Below, piece after piece: positions 18,571 to 26,764 of a stretch of 64,000 bases of DNA; within the stretch, counting starts at the first letter, position 1; each line of letters opens with the position of its first letter. The translations under genes and the position numbers were made by a program. The notes beneath the pieces are model-generated. The model saw only the letters and a list, made by a program, of their open reading frames with translations, made no database searches and was not told the DNA's origin. The stretch lies in NCBI RefSeq assembly GCF_003797825.1, contig NZ_RKME01000005.1:62001-126000 (forward strand). The letters run 5' to 3'. Origin of the DNA: Gordonia sp. OPL2 (lineage in GTDB: Bacteria; Actinomycetota; Actinomycetes; Mycobacteriales; Mycobacteriaceae).

Positions 18571-18750
18571 CACCGACCGTGCCCAGGATCTCGCCGACCG
18601 TGTCCAGAATTCCGCCGACCGTGTCCAGAATTCCGCCGAGTGGACCCGCCTGCCGGGCTCGGTGCTCGGCGGTGGCCGGCTTCTGTGGATACCGTGCCCG
18701 ACGGGCGAGAATCTGGACCCGGTCGGCGGAGAACTGGACCCGGTCGGCGA
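18571..18750. repeat. 21-bp repeat cluster with inverted copies
   Basis: Three head-to-tail units with 21-bp period start at 18571, 18592 and 18613 (core CGCCGACCGTGTCCAGAAT; the first is degenerate). Two inverted units at 18709-18728 and 18730-18749 read CGCCGACCGGGTCCAG on the minus strand. The arms can pair into a large imperfect hairpin. The same core recurs at 34104-34180. This resembles a REP-type intergenic element. It fills the gap between the Lrp gene and the aroG leader. Confidence 0.75.
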
Positions 18751-18826
18751 GGTGGCGGCGGGCGGTTCAGGCCGCGAACGCCGACGGCGGTCGGTGGGTC
18801 GCCGCGGTCGTGCTAGCCTGGTCGCC

Positions 18827-18895
18827 GTGATCAACATCGCTCGCGCCTATTGGCGCTTTATCGAGGCTCCGGGTGGGGCCGCGATGAAGCGCTGA
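18827..18895 (+). CDS. aroG leader peptide (22 aa)
   Basis: VINIARAYWRFIEAPGGAAM plus KR. Tyr, Trp and Phe codons (18848-18859) lie within four codons, matching the products of the pathway whose first enzyme is encoded 134 bp downstream. The TAGCCT box at 18814-18819 places transcription start at the GTG, so the mRNA is probably leaderless. After the Phe codon, GGCTCCGGGTG (18865-18875) can pair perfectly with 18912-18922, just before a terminator. This is a typical ribosome-mediated attenuation layout. I recall an aromatic leader described upstream of aroF in Corynebacterium glutamicum. Confidence 0.82.
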   Translation: MINIARAYWRFIEAPGGAAMKR

Positions 18896-18923
18896 ACAGC
18901 CGCGCGCATCACACCCGGAGCCC

Positions 18924-18958
18924 GAGCAGCGACCAGACGGTTGCTGCTCTTGTCATTT
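18924..18958 (+). terminator. Attenuator terminator of aroG
   Basis: Stem 18924-18934 pairs with 18939-18949 (11 bp including one G-T), with a 4-nt loop, followed by TTGTCATTT. It lies between the Tyr-Trp-Phe leader peptide and aroG. An alternative pairing of 18915-18920 (CCGGAG) with 18966-18971 (CTCCGG) would enclose and disrupt it. Confidence 0.75.
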
Positions 18959-19029
18959 CAAGGGCCTCCGGTTTCACCGAACACCTGGGGCCACCCGACG
19001 ACCAAGGGCCTGACCCCGAAAGGCATGAC

Positions 19030-20100
19030 GTGACCACCATCCCCGACTTGACCTCCGAATCGACCTCGGACCGGCGGATCAAGTCCTTCCGCTCCATCCC
19101 GTCCCCGGACACCATCCGCAGTGAGCTGCCGCTGACCGCGCGTCGCGCGGTGGCCGTGCAGAACGACCGCGACGAGATCGCCGACATCCTCGCCGGCCGC
19201 GACGATCGTCTGCTCGTGGTGGTGGGGCCGTGCTCGGTCCACGACCCGATCGCCGCCATCGACTACGCCCGCCGCCTGGCGCCACTCGCCAAGGACCATG
19301 CCGACCGCCTCAAGATCGTCATGCGGGTCTACTTCGAGAAGCCACGCACGACGGTCGGCTGGAAGGGCCTGATCAACGACCCCGGGATGGACGGGACCTT
19401 CGACGTGGAGCGTGGACTGCGTACGGCGCGATCCCTGCTGCTCGACATCATCGACCTCGGACTGCCGGTGGGGTGTGAGTTCCTGGAACCGACCAGTCCG
19501 CAGTACATCGCGGACACCGTCGCGTGGGGTGCCATCGGTGCACGCACCACGGAGTCGCAGGTCCATCGCCAGCTGGCTTCCGGATTGTCGATGCCCATCG
19601 GGTTCAAGAACGGCACCGACGGAAACATTCAGGTCGCGATCGACGGAGTGAAAGCTGCTGCAGCACAACACGTCTTCTTCGGTGTGGACGACTTCGGCCG
19701 CGGCGCGGTGGTCGAGACGGCCGGCAACGAGGACTGCCACGTGATCCTGCGCGGCGGGACCGCCGGTCCTAACTTCGACGCCGAGTCAATCGCCACCGCG
19801 GTCACCGCGCTCGCGAAAGCGTCACTGCCGCAACGGGTGATGATCGACTGCTCGCATGCCAACTCGGGCAAGGACCACATCCGTCAGGCCGAGGTCGCCG
19901 ACGAGATCGCAGGCGTGATCCGCGCGGCTCGCCGCTCCGGTGATTCCGTCACGATCAGCGGGGTCATGCTGGAGAGCTTCCTGGAGCCCGGCGCACAGTC
20001 ACCCGACGCTCGTCCGCTCACCTACGGTCAGTCGGTGACCGACAAGTGCATGGGCTGGGAGGCCAGTGCCGCTGTGCTGGCGCACCTCGCCGCGGTCTGA
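19030..20100 (+). CDS. aroG: 3-deoxy-7-phosphoheptulonate (DAHP) synthase, class I
   Basis: 356 residues. It catalyses the first step of the shikimate pathway, condensing PEP with erythrose 4-phosphate. The class I signatures are VVVGPCSVHDPIAAI (about residue 62), MRVYFEKPRTTVGWKGLIND (about 97), GARTTESQVHR, GFKNGTDGNIQVA (about 197) and MIDCSHANSGKD (about 273). The GTG at 19030 has CGAAAGG 6 bp upstream. It is controlled by the upstream leader peptide and attenuator, and an allosteric domain of the AroFGH type is likely. The symbol follows E. coli usage and could equally be aroF. Confidence 0.95.
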   Translation: MTTIPDLTSESTSDRRIKSFRSIPSPDTIRSELPLTARRAVAVQNDRDEIADILAGRDDRLLVVVGPCSVHDPIAAIDYARRLAPLAKDHADRLKIVMRVYFEKPRTTVGWKGLINDPGMDGTFDVERGLRTARSLLLDIIDLGLPVGCEFLEPTSPQYIADTVAWGAIGARTTESQVHRQLASGLSMPIGFKNGTDGNIQVAIDGVKAAAAQHVFFGVDDFGRGAVVETAGNEDCHVILRGGTAGPNFDAESIATAVTALAKASLPQRVMIDCSHANSGKDHIRQAEVADEIAGVIRAARRSGDSVTISGVMLESFLEPGAQSPDARPLTYGQSVTDKCMGWEASAAVLAHLAAV

Positions 20101-20118
20101 CACTCAGCGATCGACGAC

Positions 20119-20158
20119 CCGACCCGGCGAACGGTGGTGACACCGCCCGCCGGGTCGG
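20119..20158 (+). terminator. aroG terminator hairpin
   Basis: The outer 11-bp stem (20119-20129 with 20148-20158) encloses an inner 5-bp stem (20132-20136 with 20141-20145, loop GTGA). It starts 19 bp after the aroG stop. Confidence 0.75.
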
Positions 20159-20241
20159 CTCATCGAGGCGGTGTCAGCCCGACCGGTGTCGCCATCGGGC
20201 ACCGGCTCCGGCGAGCACATCGACGAGGACGAATGCGATCC

Positions 20242-20260
20242 GTTCTGCTCACGGCAGAAC
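20242..20260. promoter_or_regulatory. Operator upstream of the PopR/ClgR-like gene
   Basis: A perfect inverted repeat, GTTCTGC-N5-GCAGAAC. It lies 28-46 bp upstream of the -10 box (TACCAT, 20288-20293) of a leaderless ATG at 20300. It contains TCTGCT-CAC-GGCAGA, one base from the PopR box I recall (TCTGCC-N3-GGCAGA). Related sites precede the clpP pair at 21933-21971. Confidence 0.65.
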
Positions 20261-20299
20261 CGACGGCGCCGCCTGTTCCCGGCGACCTACCATCGGCAC

Positions 20300-20650
20300 A
20301 TGGATCACCGACCCAGAGCAGCCGAACCGCTGTTGCGCGAGGTGACCGGGCGCGTCCTGCGCCGGCACCGGCACGACGCCGGTGAACGACTCGTCGAGAC
20401 CGCCGAACGGGCCGGGGTGTCCAGCCAGTACCTCTCCGAGATCGAACGAGGCCGCAAGGACGCGTCGTCCGAACTGTTGGCCGCGGTGGCCGGTGCGCTG
20501 GGACTGACCCTGTTCGACCTGACCCGCGAGGTCGCCGTCGAGTTGAGCCGGCGGACAGCCGTCCCGGTTCTGCGGGCCACCACGGTTCCGGTTCCCGCGG
20601 CGGTGGCGCCGATGCGCACACATCGCGGCCCGGTCGCGCTCGCCGCCTGA
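20300..20650 (+). CDS. PopR/ClgR-like XRE-family regulator
   Basis: 116 residues. The HTH region LVETAERAGVSSQYLSEIERG with RKDASSELLAAVAGAL (about residues 24-62) closely follows ClgR/PopR, the regulators of clpP genes in actinobacteria. The C-terminus ends VALAA. PopR and ClgR are known to be ClpP substrates recognised through terminal Ala-Ala, so this protein could be degraded by Clp proteases. ATG 20300 lies 6 nt after TACCAT, so it is probably leaderless. It is convergent with the two clpP genes. An upstream operator suggests autoregulation. Confidence 0.85.
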   Translation: MDHRPRAAEPLLREVTGRVLRRHRHDAGERLVETAERAGVSSQYLSEIERGRKDASSELLAAVAGALGLTLFDLTREVAVELSRRTAVPVLRATTVPVPAAVAPMRTHRGPVALAA

Positions 20651-20687
20651 AGCGTTCTCTGCCGACCCACACCCCGGTGGGCTGCGG

Positions 20688-21281
20688 TCACCGTCCGCGG
20701 GTGTCGATGATCCGGTCGGCGAGCCCGTAAGCGACGATCTCCTCCGCACGCAACACCCGGTCGCGGTCGGTGTCGCGGCGGAGTGCCTCGAGCTCCTGGC
20801 CCGTATGGCGACTCATCGCCTTCTCGATCTCCTCGCGCACCCGCAGGATCTCCTCGGCTGCGAGAATGAGGTCGGGGATCGTGCCGCGGCCCTGGCCCGA
20901 GGGCTGATGCAGCAAGACCCGCGCATGGGGCAGGACCGATCGTTGCCCCGGTGTGCCGGCCGCGAGCAACAGCGCGGTCGACGACAGCGCCTGGCCCACA
21001 CAGGTCGTCGCGATGGGTGCGTGGCAGTACTGCATCGTGTCGTACAGGGCGAACGTCGCCATCACGGACCCGCCGGTCGAATTGATGTAGAGATCGATCG
21101 GGGCGTCGGGGTTGTCGGAGTCGAGGTGCAGGATCTGTGCGATCAGCGCATTGGCCACGCCGTCGTCGATCTCGGTGCCGAGATAGATGATCCGTTCGTC
21201 GAGCAGTCGGCTGTAGACATCCATCACCCGCTCGCCCTGCGGAGTACGACTGATGACGTTGGGGATGGTGTAGGTGCTCAT
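20688..21281 (-). CDS. clpP: ClpP-family peptidase, downstream member of a secondary pair
   Basis: 197 residues. The catalytic Ser is in GQALSSTALLLAAG (about residue 101), the His in ARVLLHQPSG (about 126) and the Asp in RRDTDRDRVLRAEE (about 175), so it looks active. The ATG at 21281 overlaps the stop of the upstream clpP (ATGA). No clpX or tig is adjacent, unlike the housekeeping clpP1P2 operon of mycobacteria. The pair therefore resembles Streptomyces clpP3-clpP4. It would form mixed rings with the other copy. Confidence 0.92.
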   Translation of the reverse strand: MSTYTIPNVISRTPQGERVMDVYSRLLDERIIYLGTEIDDGVANALIAQILHLDSDNPDAPIDLYINSTGGSVMATFALYDTMQYCHAPIATTCVGQALSSTALLLAAGTPGQRSVLPHARVLLHQPSGQGRGTIPDLILAAEEILRVREEIEKAMSRHTGQELEALRRDTDRDRVLRAEEIVAYGLADRIIDTRGR

Positions 21282-21892
21282 CGGGTCACCCCGAAACCCG
21301 TGGACGCCGGTGTGAGGGGACGAATCTGTCCCAGATCGTCGACGATGTGATCGATGAAGCCGTAGGCGACGGATTCCTCCGCGGTGAACACATGATCGCG
21401 GAGCGAGTCGGCGAAGATCTTCTCCGCGGTCTGCCCGGTCTGCTCGGCGATGATCGTGAGCACGGTGTCGCGGACGTGTCGGAGGTCGTCGGCCTGGAGC
21501 TCGATGTCGGGTGCGTATCCGCCGATCCCGGCCGAGCCCTGGTGGAGCAGCACCTTCGCGTGCCGCAGAGCGAACCGCTTGCCGCGGGTTCCGTTGCAGA
21601 GCAGGAACTGTCCTGCGCTGTAGGCCATCCCGAGGTCGACCGTGCAGACATCATTGGGGATGAGTCGCATGGTGTCCATGATGGCGAGCATCGCCGGTAC
21701 CGAGCCGCCCGGCGAGTTGATCCACAGGCTGATGTCGGCGACCGGATCCTCTGACGCCAACATCACGAGTTGTGCGCACAAGTGGCTGCCGATCTCGTCG
21801 TCCAGTGCGGAATCGAGCATCAGAATGCGCTGGCTCAGTAGACGTTCCGCGGTTCGCCGGCGTAGTGGCAGGGTTTGTTGTTCATCACTCAT
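21278..21892 (-). CDS. clpP: ClpP-family peptidase, upstream member of a secondary pair
   Basis: 204 residues. The catalytic Ser sits in an atypical oxyanion segment, GMAYSAGQFLLCNG, where most ClpPs have GxAASM. His is in AKVLLHQGSAG and Asp in FADSLRDHVFTAEE, so the triad is complete. The unusual Ser segment and the GSAG after His suggest altered substrate selectivity. Two PopR-box-like repeats (21933-21971) and a TACCGT -10 (21917-21922, minus strand) precede it. It is co-transcribed with the downstream clpP. Confidence 0.92.
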   Translation of the reverse strand: MSDEQQTLPLRRRTAERLLSQRILMLDSALDDEIGSHLCAQLVMLASEDPVADISLWINSPGGSVPAMLAIMDTMRLIPNDVCTVDLGMAYSAGQFLLCNGTRGKRFALRHAKVLLHQGSAGIGGYAPDIELQADDLRHVRDTVLTIIAEQTGQTAEKIFADSLRDHVFTAEESVAYGFIDHIVDDLGQIRPLTPASTGFGVTR

Positions 21893-21932
21893 GTCACCGA
21901 TCGTCGCGGTCGGTCGACGGTACCGCAGCCGC

Positions 21933-21971
21933 CTGCTGCTGTGCGCAGAACGGCTCTGCTGCAGGCAGGCT
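21933..21971 (-). promoter_or_regulatory. Two tandem PopR/ClgR-like boxes upstream of the clpP pair
   Basis: CTGCTGC-N5-GCAGAAC (21933-21951) and GCTCTGC-N5-GCAGGCT (21953-21971) both match parts of the perfect GTTCTGC-N5-GCAGAAC found before the regulator gene. Their centres are 20 bp apart (two helical turns). The first overlaps the expected -35 position of the TACCGT promoter at 21917-21922. Confidence 0.55.
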
Positions 21972-23593
21972 CAGACGACGTCGACAGTGGGAGACGAGTC
22001 AGGGATGGTGACGACGGCCCGACGGTGCAACCGTGCCGACGGCGTCGCGATCGAATCGGCCACCCGGAACTCGGCCTCCCATCGATCGCGACGCAGCCGG
22101 TTGAGGACGTACCCGCGTTGGGCGTTGCCGAAGCGGATGTGCGGCGATGCCGCCTTGAGTGCGCGGTCCGAGGTGTCGCTGTCCTGCCCGTCTCCGCCGG
22201 AGGAGATCGAGGTGCCGGCCAGTTCGACACCGACGGTGGGTGATTCACGACGGTACGTCGAGCGCAGATCGGACACCACATTGCGGTGGATGTCGCCGAC
22301 GATGGACACCAGATTACGCACGCCGCGCGCGTGCGCGCCGTCGAGGATGCGGGCCCGCGACGCCTCGTAGCCGCTCCAGCCGTCCATGCTCACCTCGCGG
22401 ACACCGTTGTCGACCCGGGCGAGGTCGGCGATGGTCGTCTGGTGTGCCAACACGTTCCACCGATGTCCGCTGCGGGCGAGTCCATCGAGCAACCACCGCT
22501 CCTGGCCGGCGCCGACAATGGTCCGCCGCGGGTCGGCGGTGACCGCGTTCTGCGCGGTGTCGTTGTCGCCGTTGGCCTGATCGCTGCGGAAGGTGCGGGT
22601 GTCGAGAACGTTGAACTCGACGAGATCGCCGAAACCGAAGCGTCGATAGGCGCGGATGTCGGCGCCGCGCGGATGCTGTGCGGTCCGCACCGGCATATTC
22701 TCCCACCATGCCTTGAGGCCCTGGGCGCGGCGGAGCAGAAAGGCGGGCACGGGCATGCCGTCCTCGGGAATCGTTGCAGCCCAATTGTTGTCGACCTCGT
22801 GGTCGTCGAAGACCGTGATGAACGGGCTGGTCCGATGGATCAGGCGCAGATGGGGATCGAGCTTGTAGAGCGCGTAGCGGTCCCGGTAGTCCTCGAGCGT
22901 CATGCACTCCCGCAGCGCCGACGCGGGCATCACGCTCGTCGCACGCCGGCCACCGTTGCCCGGGATCGGTTTCTCGTAGATGTAGTCACCGAGGTGGAAG
23001 ACGACGTCCGGTGCATGAGATGCCATGTCCGCATATGCGGGGTAGTGGCCGTCGGCCCATGACTGACACGATGCGAACGCGAACGTGAGAGCGTTCACCG
23101 ACGACCGGGCCGCGGGGGCGGTGCGCGTCCGGCCGATCTCCGAGATGTCCCCGGCTGCCCGGAATCGGAAGAAGTAGTCGCGCGCGGCGTCGAGTCCGCG
23201 GACGTCGACGTGCACGCTGAAGCCGTTGTCGGCGGTCGCGATCACCCGTCCACGCCGCACGACGCGAGCCATCGCCTCGTCGGTGGCGATCTCCCAGTCG
23301 ACTCCCACCGGCGCGATACCCATCCCGCCGCCGCGCTCCAGTGGAGAGCGGGCGAGTCTGGTCCACAACGCCACCGAGTCGGCGACCGGATCCCCCGACG
23401 CGACACCGAGGGTGAACAGCCGGTCTCCGGGACGTGGCGAGCCGGGGGCGGCCGTCGCGTCGCCCAGGAGACCGGGGACGACGGCCAAGCCGGCGGCCAC
23501 CCCCGTCCACGTGAGGAAGCGCCGTCGGGTCATGCCGATGCGCAGGGACTTGTCGGGGCCGACGGAGATGTCCGGCAGTTCGGTGCGGGGCAT
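21971..23593 (-). CDS. phoD: PhoD-type alkaline phosphatase/phosphodiesterase, Tat-exported
   Basis: 540 residues. The twin-arginine signal is MTRRRFLTWTGVAAGLAVVP (about residues 21-40). It is followed by a beta-sandwich domain (FTLGVASGDPVADSVALWTR) and the metallophosphatase domain with FAFASCQSW, VFHLGDYIYE (about 209), VFDDHEVDNNW (about 270) and a C-terminal SIVGDIHRN. These residues bind the Fe/Ca centre of PhoD enzymes, which release phosphate from mono- and diesters outside the cell. ATG 23533 at the Tat motif is an alternative start. I see no Pho box. Confidence 0.92.
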   Translation of the reverse strand: MPRTELPDISVGPDKSLRIGMTRRRFLTWTGVAAGLAVVPGLLGDATAAPGSPRPGDRLFTLGVASGDPVADSVALWTRLARSPLERGGGMGIAPVGVDWEIATDEAMARVVRRGRVIATADNGFSVHVDVRGLDAARDYFFRFRAAGDISEIGRTRTAPAARSSVNALTFAFASCQSWADGHYPAYADMASHAPDVVFHLGDYIYEKPIPGNGGRRATSVMPASALRECMTLEDYRDRYALYKLDPHLRLIHRTSPFITVFDDHEVDNNWAATIPEDGMPVPAFLLRRAQGLKAWWENMPVRTAQHPRGADIRAYRRFGFGDLVEFNVLDTRTFRSDQANGDNDTAQNAVTADPRRTIVGAGQERWLLDGLARSGHRWNVLAHQTTIADLARVDNGVREVSMDGWSGYEASRARILDGAHARGVRNLVSIVGDIHRNVVSDLRSTYRRESPTVGVELAGTSISSGGDGQDSDTSDRALKAASPHIRFGNAQRGYVLNRLRRDRWEAEFRVADSIATPSARLHRRAVVTIPDSSPTVDVV

Positions 23594-23696
23594 GGGCCCA
23601 GCGGATCAAGACGACCTGACCACGCACCGACCCGTGTCTTGCCCCCACGTGATGTCCGCATGAAGAGCAGACGATGCTCCTCGGCGACCGGGTGGG

Positions 23697-24368
23697 TCAC
23701 GCAGTGAGTACGAGCCAGACGGCGACGTAATGCATCAGTGCTGCGACGGCGGTGCAGGCGTGGAAGACCTCGTGATGTCCGAACGTGTCGGGCCAGGGGT
23801 TCGGCCATCTGGCGGCGTAGAGGACTCCGCCGACGGTGTAGAACACCCCGCCGAGCGCGAGCAGGATGATGACGGCCCAGCCGACGTGGCTGACCAGTGC
23901 GGGCGCGACGGCGATGATCACCCAGCCGAGCGCGATGTAGAGCGCGACGCCGAGCCATCGTGGTGCCGACGGCCAGACGAGCTTGCATGTCACCCCGGCG
24001 ACCGCGCCCACCCAGACGATGCCGAGGACCCACCACCGGACGTCGGCGGGCAGGGCCAGGGCGCAGAAGGGCGTGTATGTGCCGGCGATGAACAGGAAGA
24101 TCATCGAGTGATCGGCGCGCTTCATACGGACCTGGGCGCGCGGCGTCTTCCAGGGGATGCGGTGATAGCTCGCGCTGACCGCGAAGACCCCGACCACGGT
24201 GACCGCATAGATGGCGCAGGCGACCGCCGCCCCGGGGCCGCGGAGGACTCCCGCACCGATGACCACGGCGAGTCCGGCGCACACCGCGACCCACGCGGAG
24301 TATTGATGGATGACACCGCGAAGTCGGGGTTTGACGAGCGGTGCTGAGACCTCCGACGTGATGCCCAC
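23697..24368 (-). CDS. trhA: Hemolysin III/TrhA family membrane protein
   Basis: 223 residues with seven membrane helices. The family's zinc-type motifs are visible: SASYHRIPW (about residue 66), MKRADHSMIFLFIAGTYTP (about 82) and FGHHEVFHACTAVAAL (about 196). The superfamily includes adiponectin/progestin receptors, and bacterial members are linked to membrane homeostasis. It is the equivalent of Rv1085c and diverges from the isoprenyl synthase gene, as in mycobacteria. Confidence 0.93.
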   Translation of the reverse strand: MGITSEVSAPLVKPRLRGVIHQYSAWVAVCAGLAVVIGAGVLRGPGAAVACAIYAVTVVGVFAVSASYHRIPWKTPRAQVRMKRADHSMIFLFIAGTYTPFCALALPADVRWWVLGIVWVGAVAGVTCKLVWPSAPRWLGVALYIALGWVIIAVAPALVSHVGWAVIILLALGGVFYTVGGVLYAARWPNPWPDTFGHHEVFHACTAVAALMHYVAVWLVLTA

Positions 24369-24414
24369 GCAACCTACGGTACCGTAACTTCTCAGTCGAT
24401 AAGATCAGGCAGCG

Positions 24415-25197
24415 ATGAAACTACTTCCCGATCGGCTCCGTCGTCCGATGCTGAGCGTCTATGAACGCCGGCTCATCCAGTTGATGGACGACACGCGGCT
24501 CCCGCACCATGTCGCGATCATCTGCGACGGCAATCGGAGGTGGGCGCGGGAGGCGGGTTTCGAAGACGTCAGCCACGGTCATCGCGTCGGGGCCCAGCGG
24601 ATCGCCGAGATGCTCGCGTGGTGTGCCGAACTGGACATCTCCACAGTCACGATCTACCTGCTCTCAACCGAGAACCTCCGTCGGGAGTCCGACGAGCTCG
24701 ACGCGCTGATGGAGATCGTGCCCGACATCGTCGACGAGATCTCCGGCCCGGCCGGTCACTGGCGGGTGCGGATCGTCGGCACCCTCGACCAGCTGCCGGA
24801 CGCCGTGGCCGATCGTTTACGGACCGCGTCCGCACGCACGGCCGACCGTCCCGGGATGAACGTCAACGTCGCGGTCGGTTACGGCGGACGCCAGGAGATC
24901 GTCGACGCAGTGCGCTCGCTGCTGAGCGAGCGCCGTGCGGCCGGCGACGGACCCGACGAGTTGGTGGACGCGGTCACCGTCGACGCCATCGACCGCAACC
25001 TGTACACGAAGGGGCAGCCGGACCCGGACCTGGTCATCCGCACCTCGGGGGAGCAGCGGCTGTCGGGCTTCCTGCTCTGGCAGAGCGCCTACTCGGAGAT
25101 CTGGTTCACCGATGCCTACTGGCCGGAGTTCCGCCGGGTGGACTTCCTGCGCGCACTGCGCGACTACTCCGCGCGCAGCCGGCGATTCGGCAAATAG
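24415..25197 (+). CDS. uppS: Short-chain Z-isoprenyl diphosphate synthase (cis-prenyltransferase)
   Basis: 260 residues. Conserved elements are VAIICDGNRRWAREAGF (catalytic Asp, about residue 38), GHRVGAQRI, TIYLLSTENLRRESDELDAL, VAVGYGGRQEIV and DLVIRTSGEQRLSGFLLWQSAYSE. Position and length match Rv1086, which makes omega,E,Z-farnesyl diphosphate as the primer for decaprenyl phosphate. Chain length cannot be read from sequence here. The 3' end overlaps the convergent MocR gene by 34 bp. Confidence 0.93.
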   Translation: MKLLPDRLRRPMLSVYERRLIQLMDDTRLPHHVAIICDGNRRWAREAGFEDVSHGHRVGAQRIAEMLAWCAELDISTVTIYLLSTENLRRESDELDALMEIVPDIVDEISGPAGHWRVRIVGTLDQLPDAVADRLRTASARTADRPGMNVNVAVGYGGRQEIVDAVRSLLSERRAAGDGPDELVDAVTVDAIDRNLYTKGQPDPDLVIRTSGEQRLSGFLLWQSAYSEIWFTDAYWPEFRRVDFLRALRDYSARSRRFGK

Positions 25198-26681
25198 TCA
25201 CCCACCAGATCGGCGAGAGCCTCCACATCCGCGGCGAACGCCGACGCCGCCGGTGTGCCGAATCCGACGACGACCCCGCCTCCGAGGCCCCGGCCGTCGG
25301 CAGACCCGCCGTCGGTGACATCGCATGCGGGATGCCGGAAGAACGAGAGCGGTGCCAGGGCGAACCCGCGTCGTGACGCATCGGCGACGACACGGGATTC
25401 ACTGTCGGCGGGCAGCGGGATCACCGCGTGCAGGCCGGCTGCGATGCCCGGCACCCGTACACCGGACCGTGCCAGTCGACCCGTGATCCGGTCACGGCGT
25501 CGTCGGTAGTACTGCCTGCTGCGTCGGATGTGCCGGTCGTAGGCTCCGGAGTCGATCAGGTCGGCGAGCACCAGTTGATCGACGATGCTCGCGTCCGGCT
25601 CGCGAATCCCCTTGGCCCACACCATGGTGTCGACCAGTTGTGGGGGCAGCACCAACCAGCCGACGCGGACCGCCGGAGACAGGCTCTTGCTGACCGACCC
25701 GGCGTAGATCACCACGTCCGGGCCCAGTGCCTGGAGTGCGCCGACCGGTTCCCGGTCGTAGCGGAGTTCGCCGTCGTAGTCGTCCTCGACGATCAGCCGA
25801 CCGCCCGAGCGTGCCCACTCGATCACGGCTGTCCGTCGCGGCGGTGACAGGCTGACGCCCGTGGGGAACTGATGGCTCGGGGTGAGCAGCACACCCGCGA
25901 CGGCGTCCGGCAGGTCGTCGACGACGGCACCGTCGGTGTCGATCGCCACCGGGACCGTCGACGTCCCGCCGCGTTCGATCACCTGTCGATGGAACGGCAG
26001 GCCGTGGCTCTCCACCGCGAGGATGTCGCCGAAAATGCTGCGGGACAACAGCTCCAGGGCGCTCATCACCGAGGTGGTCAGGACTATCTGTTCGGGTTCG
26101 GCACGCACCCCGCGCGCCCGGGCCAAGTACGAGGCCAAGGATCTCCGCAGCCGCGCCGTGCCCTGCGGGTGCCCCGGAGCGAAGGCGTCGTCGGGTGCCT
26201 CGGTGATCGCGCGACGCGTGGACGCGATCCAGTCCGCGCGGGGGAACAGCGACGAATTGGGCTGCCCGAGAGCGAAATTGTGGCGTGGTGGCGGAAGCTC
26301 GGCCCTCGCCCGGGTCGGCTCGGCGTCCGTGCGAGCACGCCCGACGGTGTCGGCGACGTGCGTTCCCGATCCCTGTCGCGCGACGAGCCATCCCTCGGCG
26401 ATCAGTTCCTGATACACCGACGCGACTGTTCCGCGCGCGAGTCCGACGTCGGCGGCGAGGGAGCGATACGGAGGCAGCCGGGTGCCCGCGGGGAGTCGTC
26501 CGTCGTCGATCGCTGCCCGGAGCGCCTCGGCCAGCGAGTGTCGTCGGCGGGCGCCGCGACCGCGTGGACTCGCGGTCGGGTCGGGCTGGAGGTCCAGATA
26601 CAGATCGGTCCCCAGACGCCGGGCCACCTCATCCCACGGATCCGTGGCCACTCGGCCCGAATTGACGCTCTTGTCCACCAT
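25164..26681 (-). CDS. MocR-type GntR/aminotransferase-fold transcriptional regulator
   Basis: 505 residues. The N-terminal GntR winged helix (RLPAGTRLPPYRSLAADVGL, about residues 59-105) is followed by an aminotransferase-like PLP domain. The PLP lysine lies in IYAGSVSKSLSPAVRVGW (about residue 335), and EDDYDGELRYDREPVGALQ precedes it. MocR regulators sense PLP or amino acid imines. It diverges from a short NAD(P)-binding gene, which is a plausible target. The shared 83-bp region holds AT-richer sequence, but I see no clear operator. Confidence 0.9.
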   Translation of the reverse strand: MVDKSVNSGRVATDPWDEVARRLGTDLYLDLQPDPTASPRGRGARRRHSLAEALRAAIDDGRLPAGTRLPPYRSLAADVGLARGTVASVYQELIAEGWLVARQGSGTHVADTVGRARTDAEPTRARAELPPPRHNFALGQPNSSLFPRADWIASTRRAITEAPDDAFAPGHPQGTARLRRSLASYLARARGVRAEPEQIVLTTSVMSALELLSRSIFGDILAVESHGLPFHRQVIERGGTSTVPVAIDTDGAVVDDLPDAVAGVLLTPSHQFPTGVSLSPPRRTAVIEWARSGGRLIVEDDYDGELRYDREPVGALQALGPDVVIYAGSVSKSLSPAVRVGWLVLPPQLVDTMVWAKGIREPDASIVDQLVLADLIDSGAYDRHIRRSRQYYRRRRDRITGRLARSGVRVPGIAAGLHAVIPLPADSESRVVADASRRGFALAPLSFFRHPACDVTDGGSADGRGLGGGVVVGFGTPAASAFAADVEALADLVGDYLPNRRLRAE

Positions 26682-26764
26682 CGAATTGAACCACTTTACT
26701 GATGCAATCGGCGCCTACCGTGGAGCGTGAGAGTCGGACACACGAGAAGCAGGAGATACGTGAC

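Noticed and set aside
18571..18750. CRISPR-like array
   Set aside because: Units are contiguous (21-bp period) with no unique spacers, and two are inverted. No cas genes are present.
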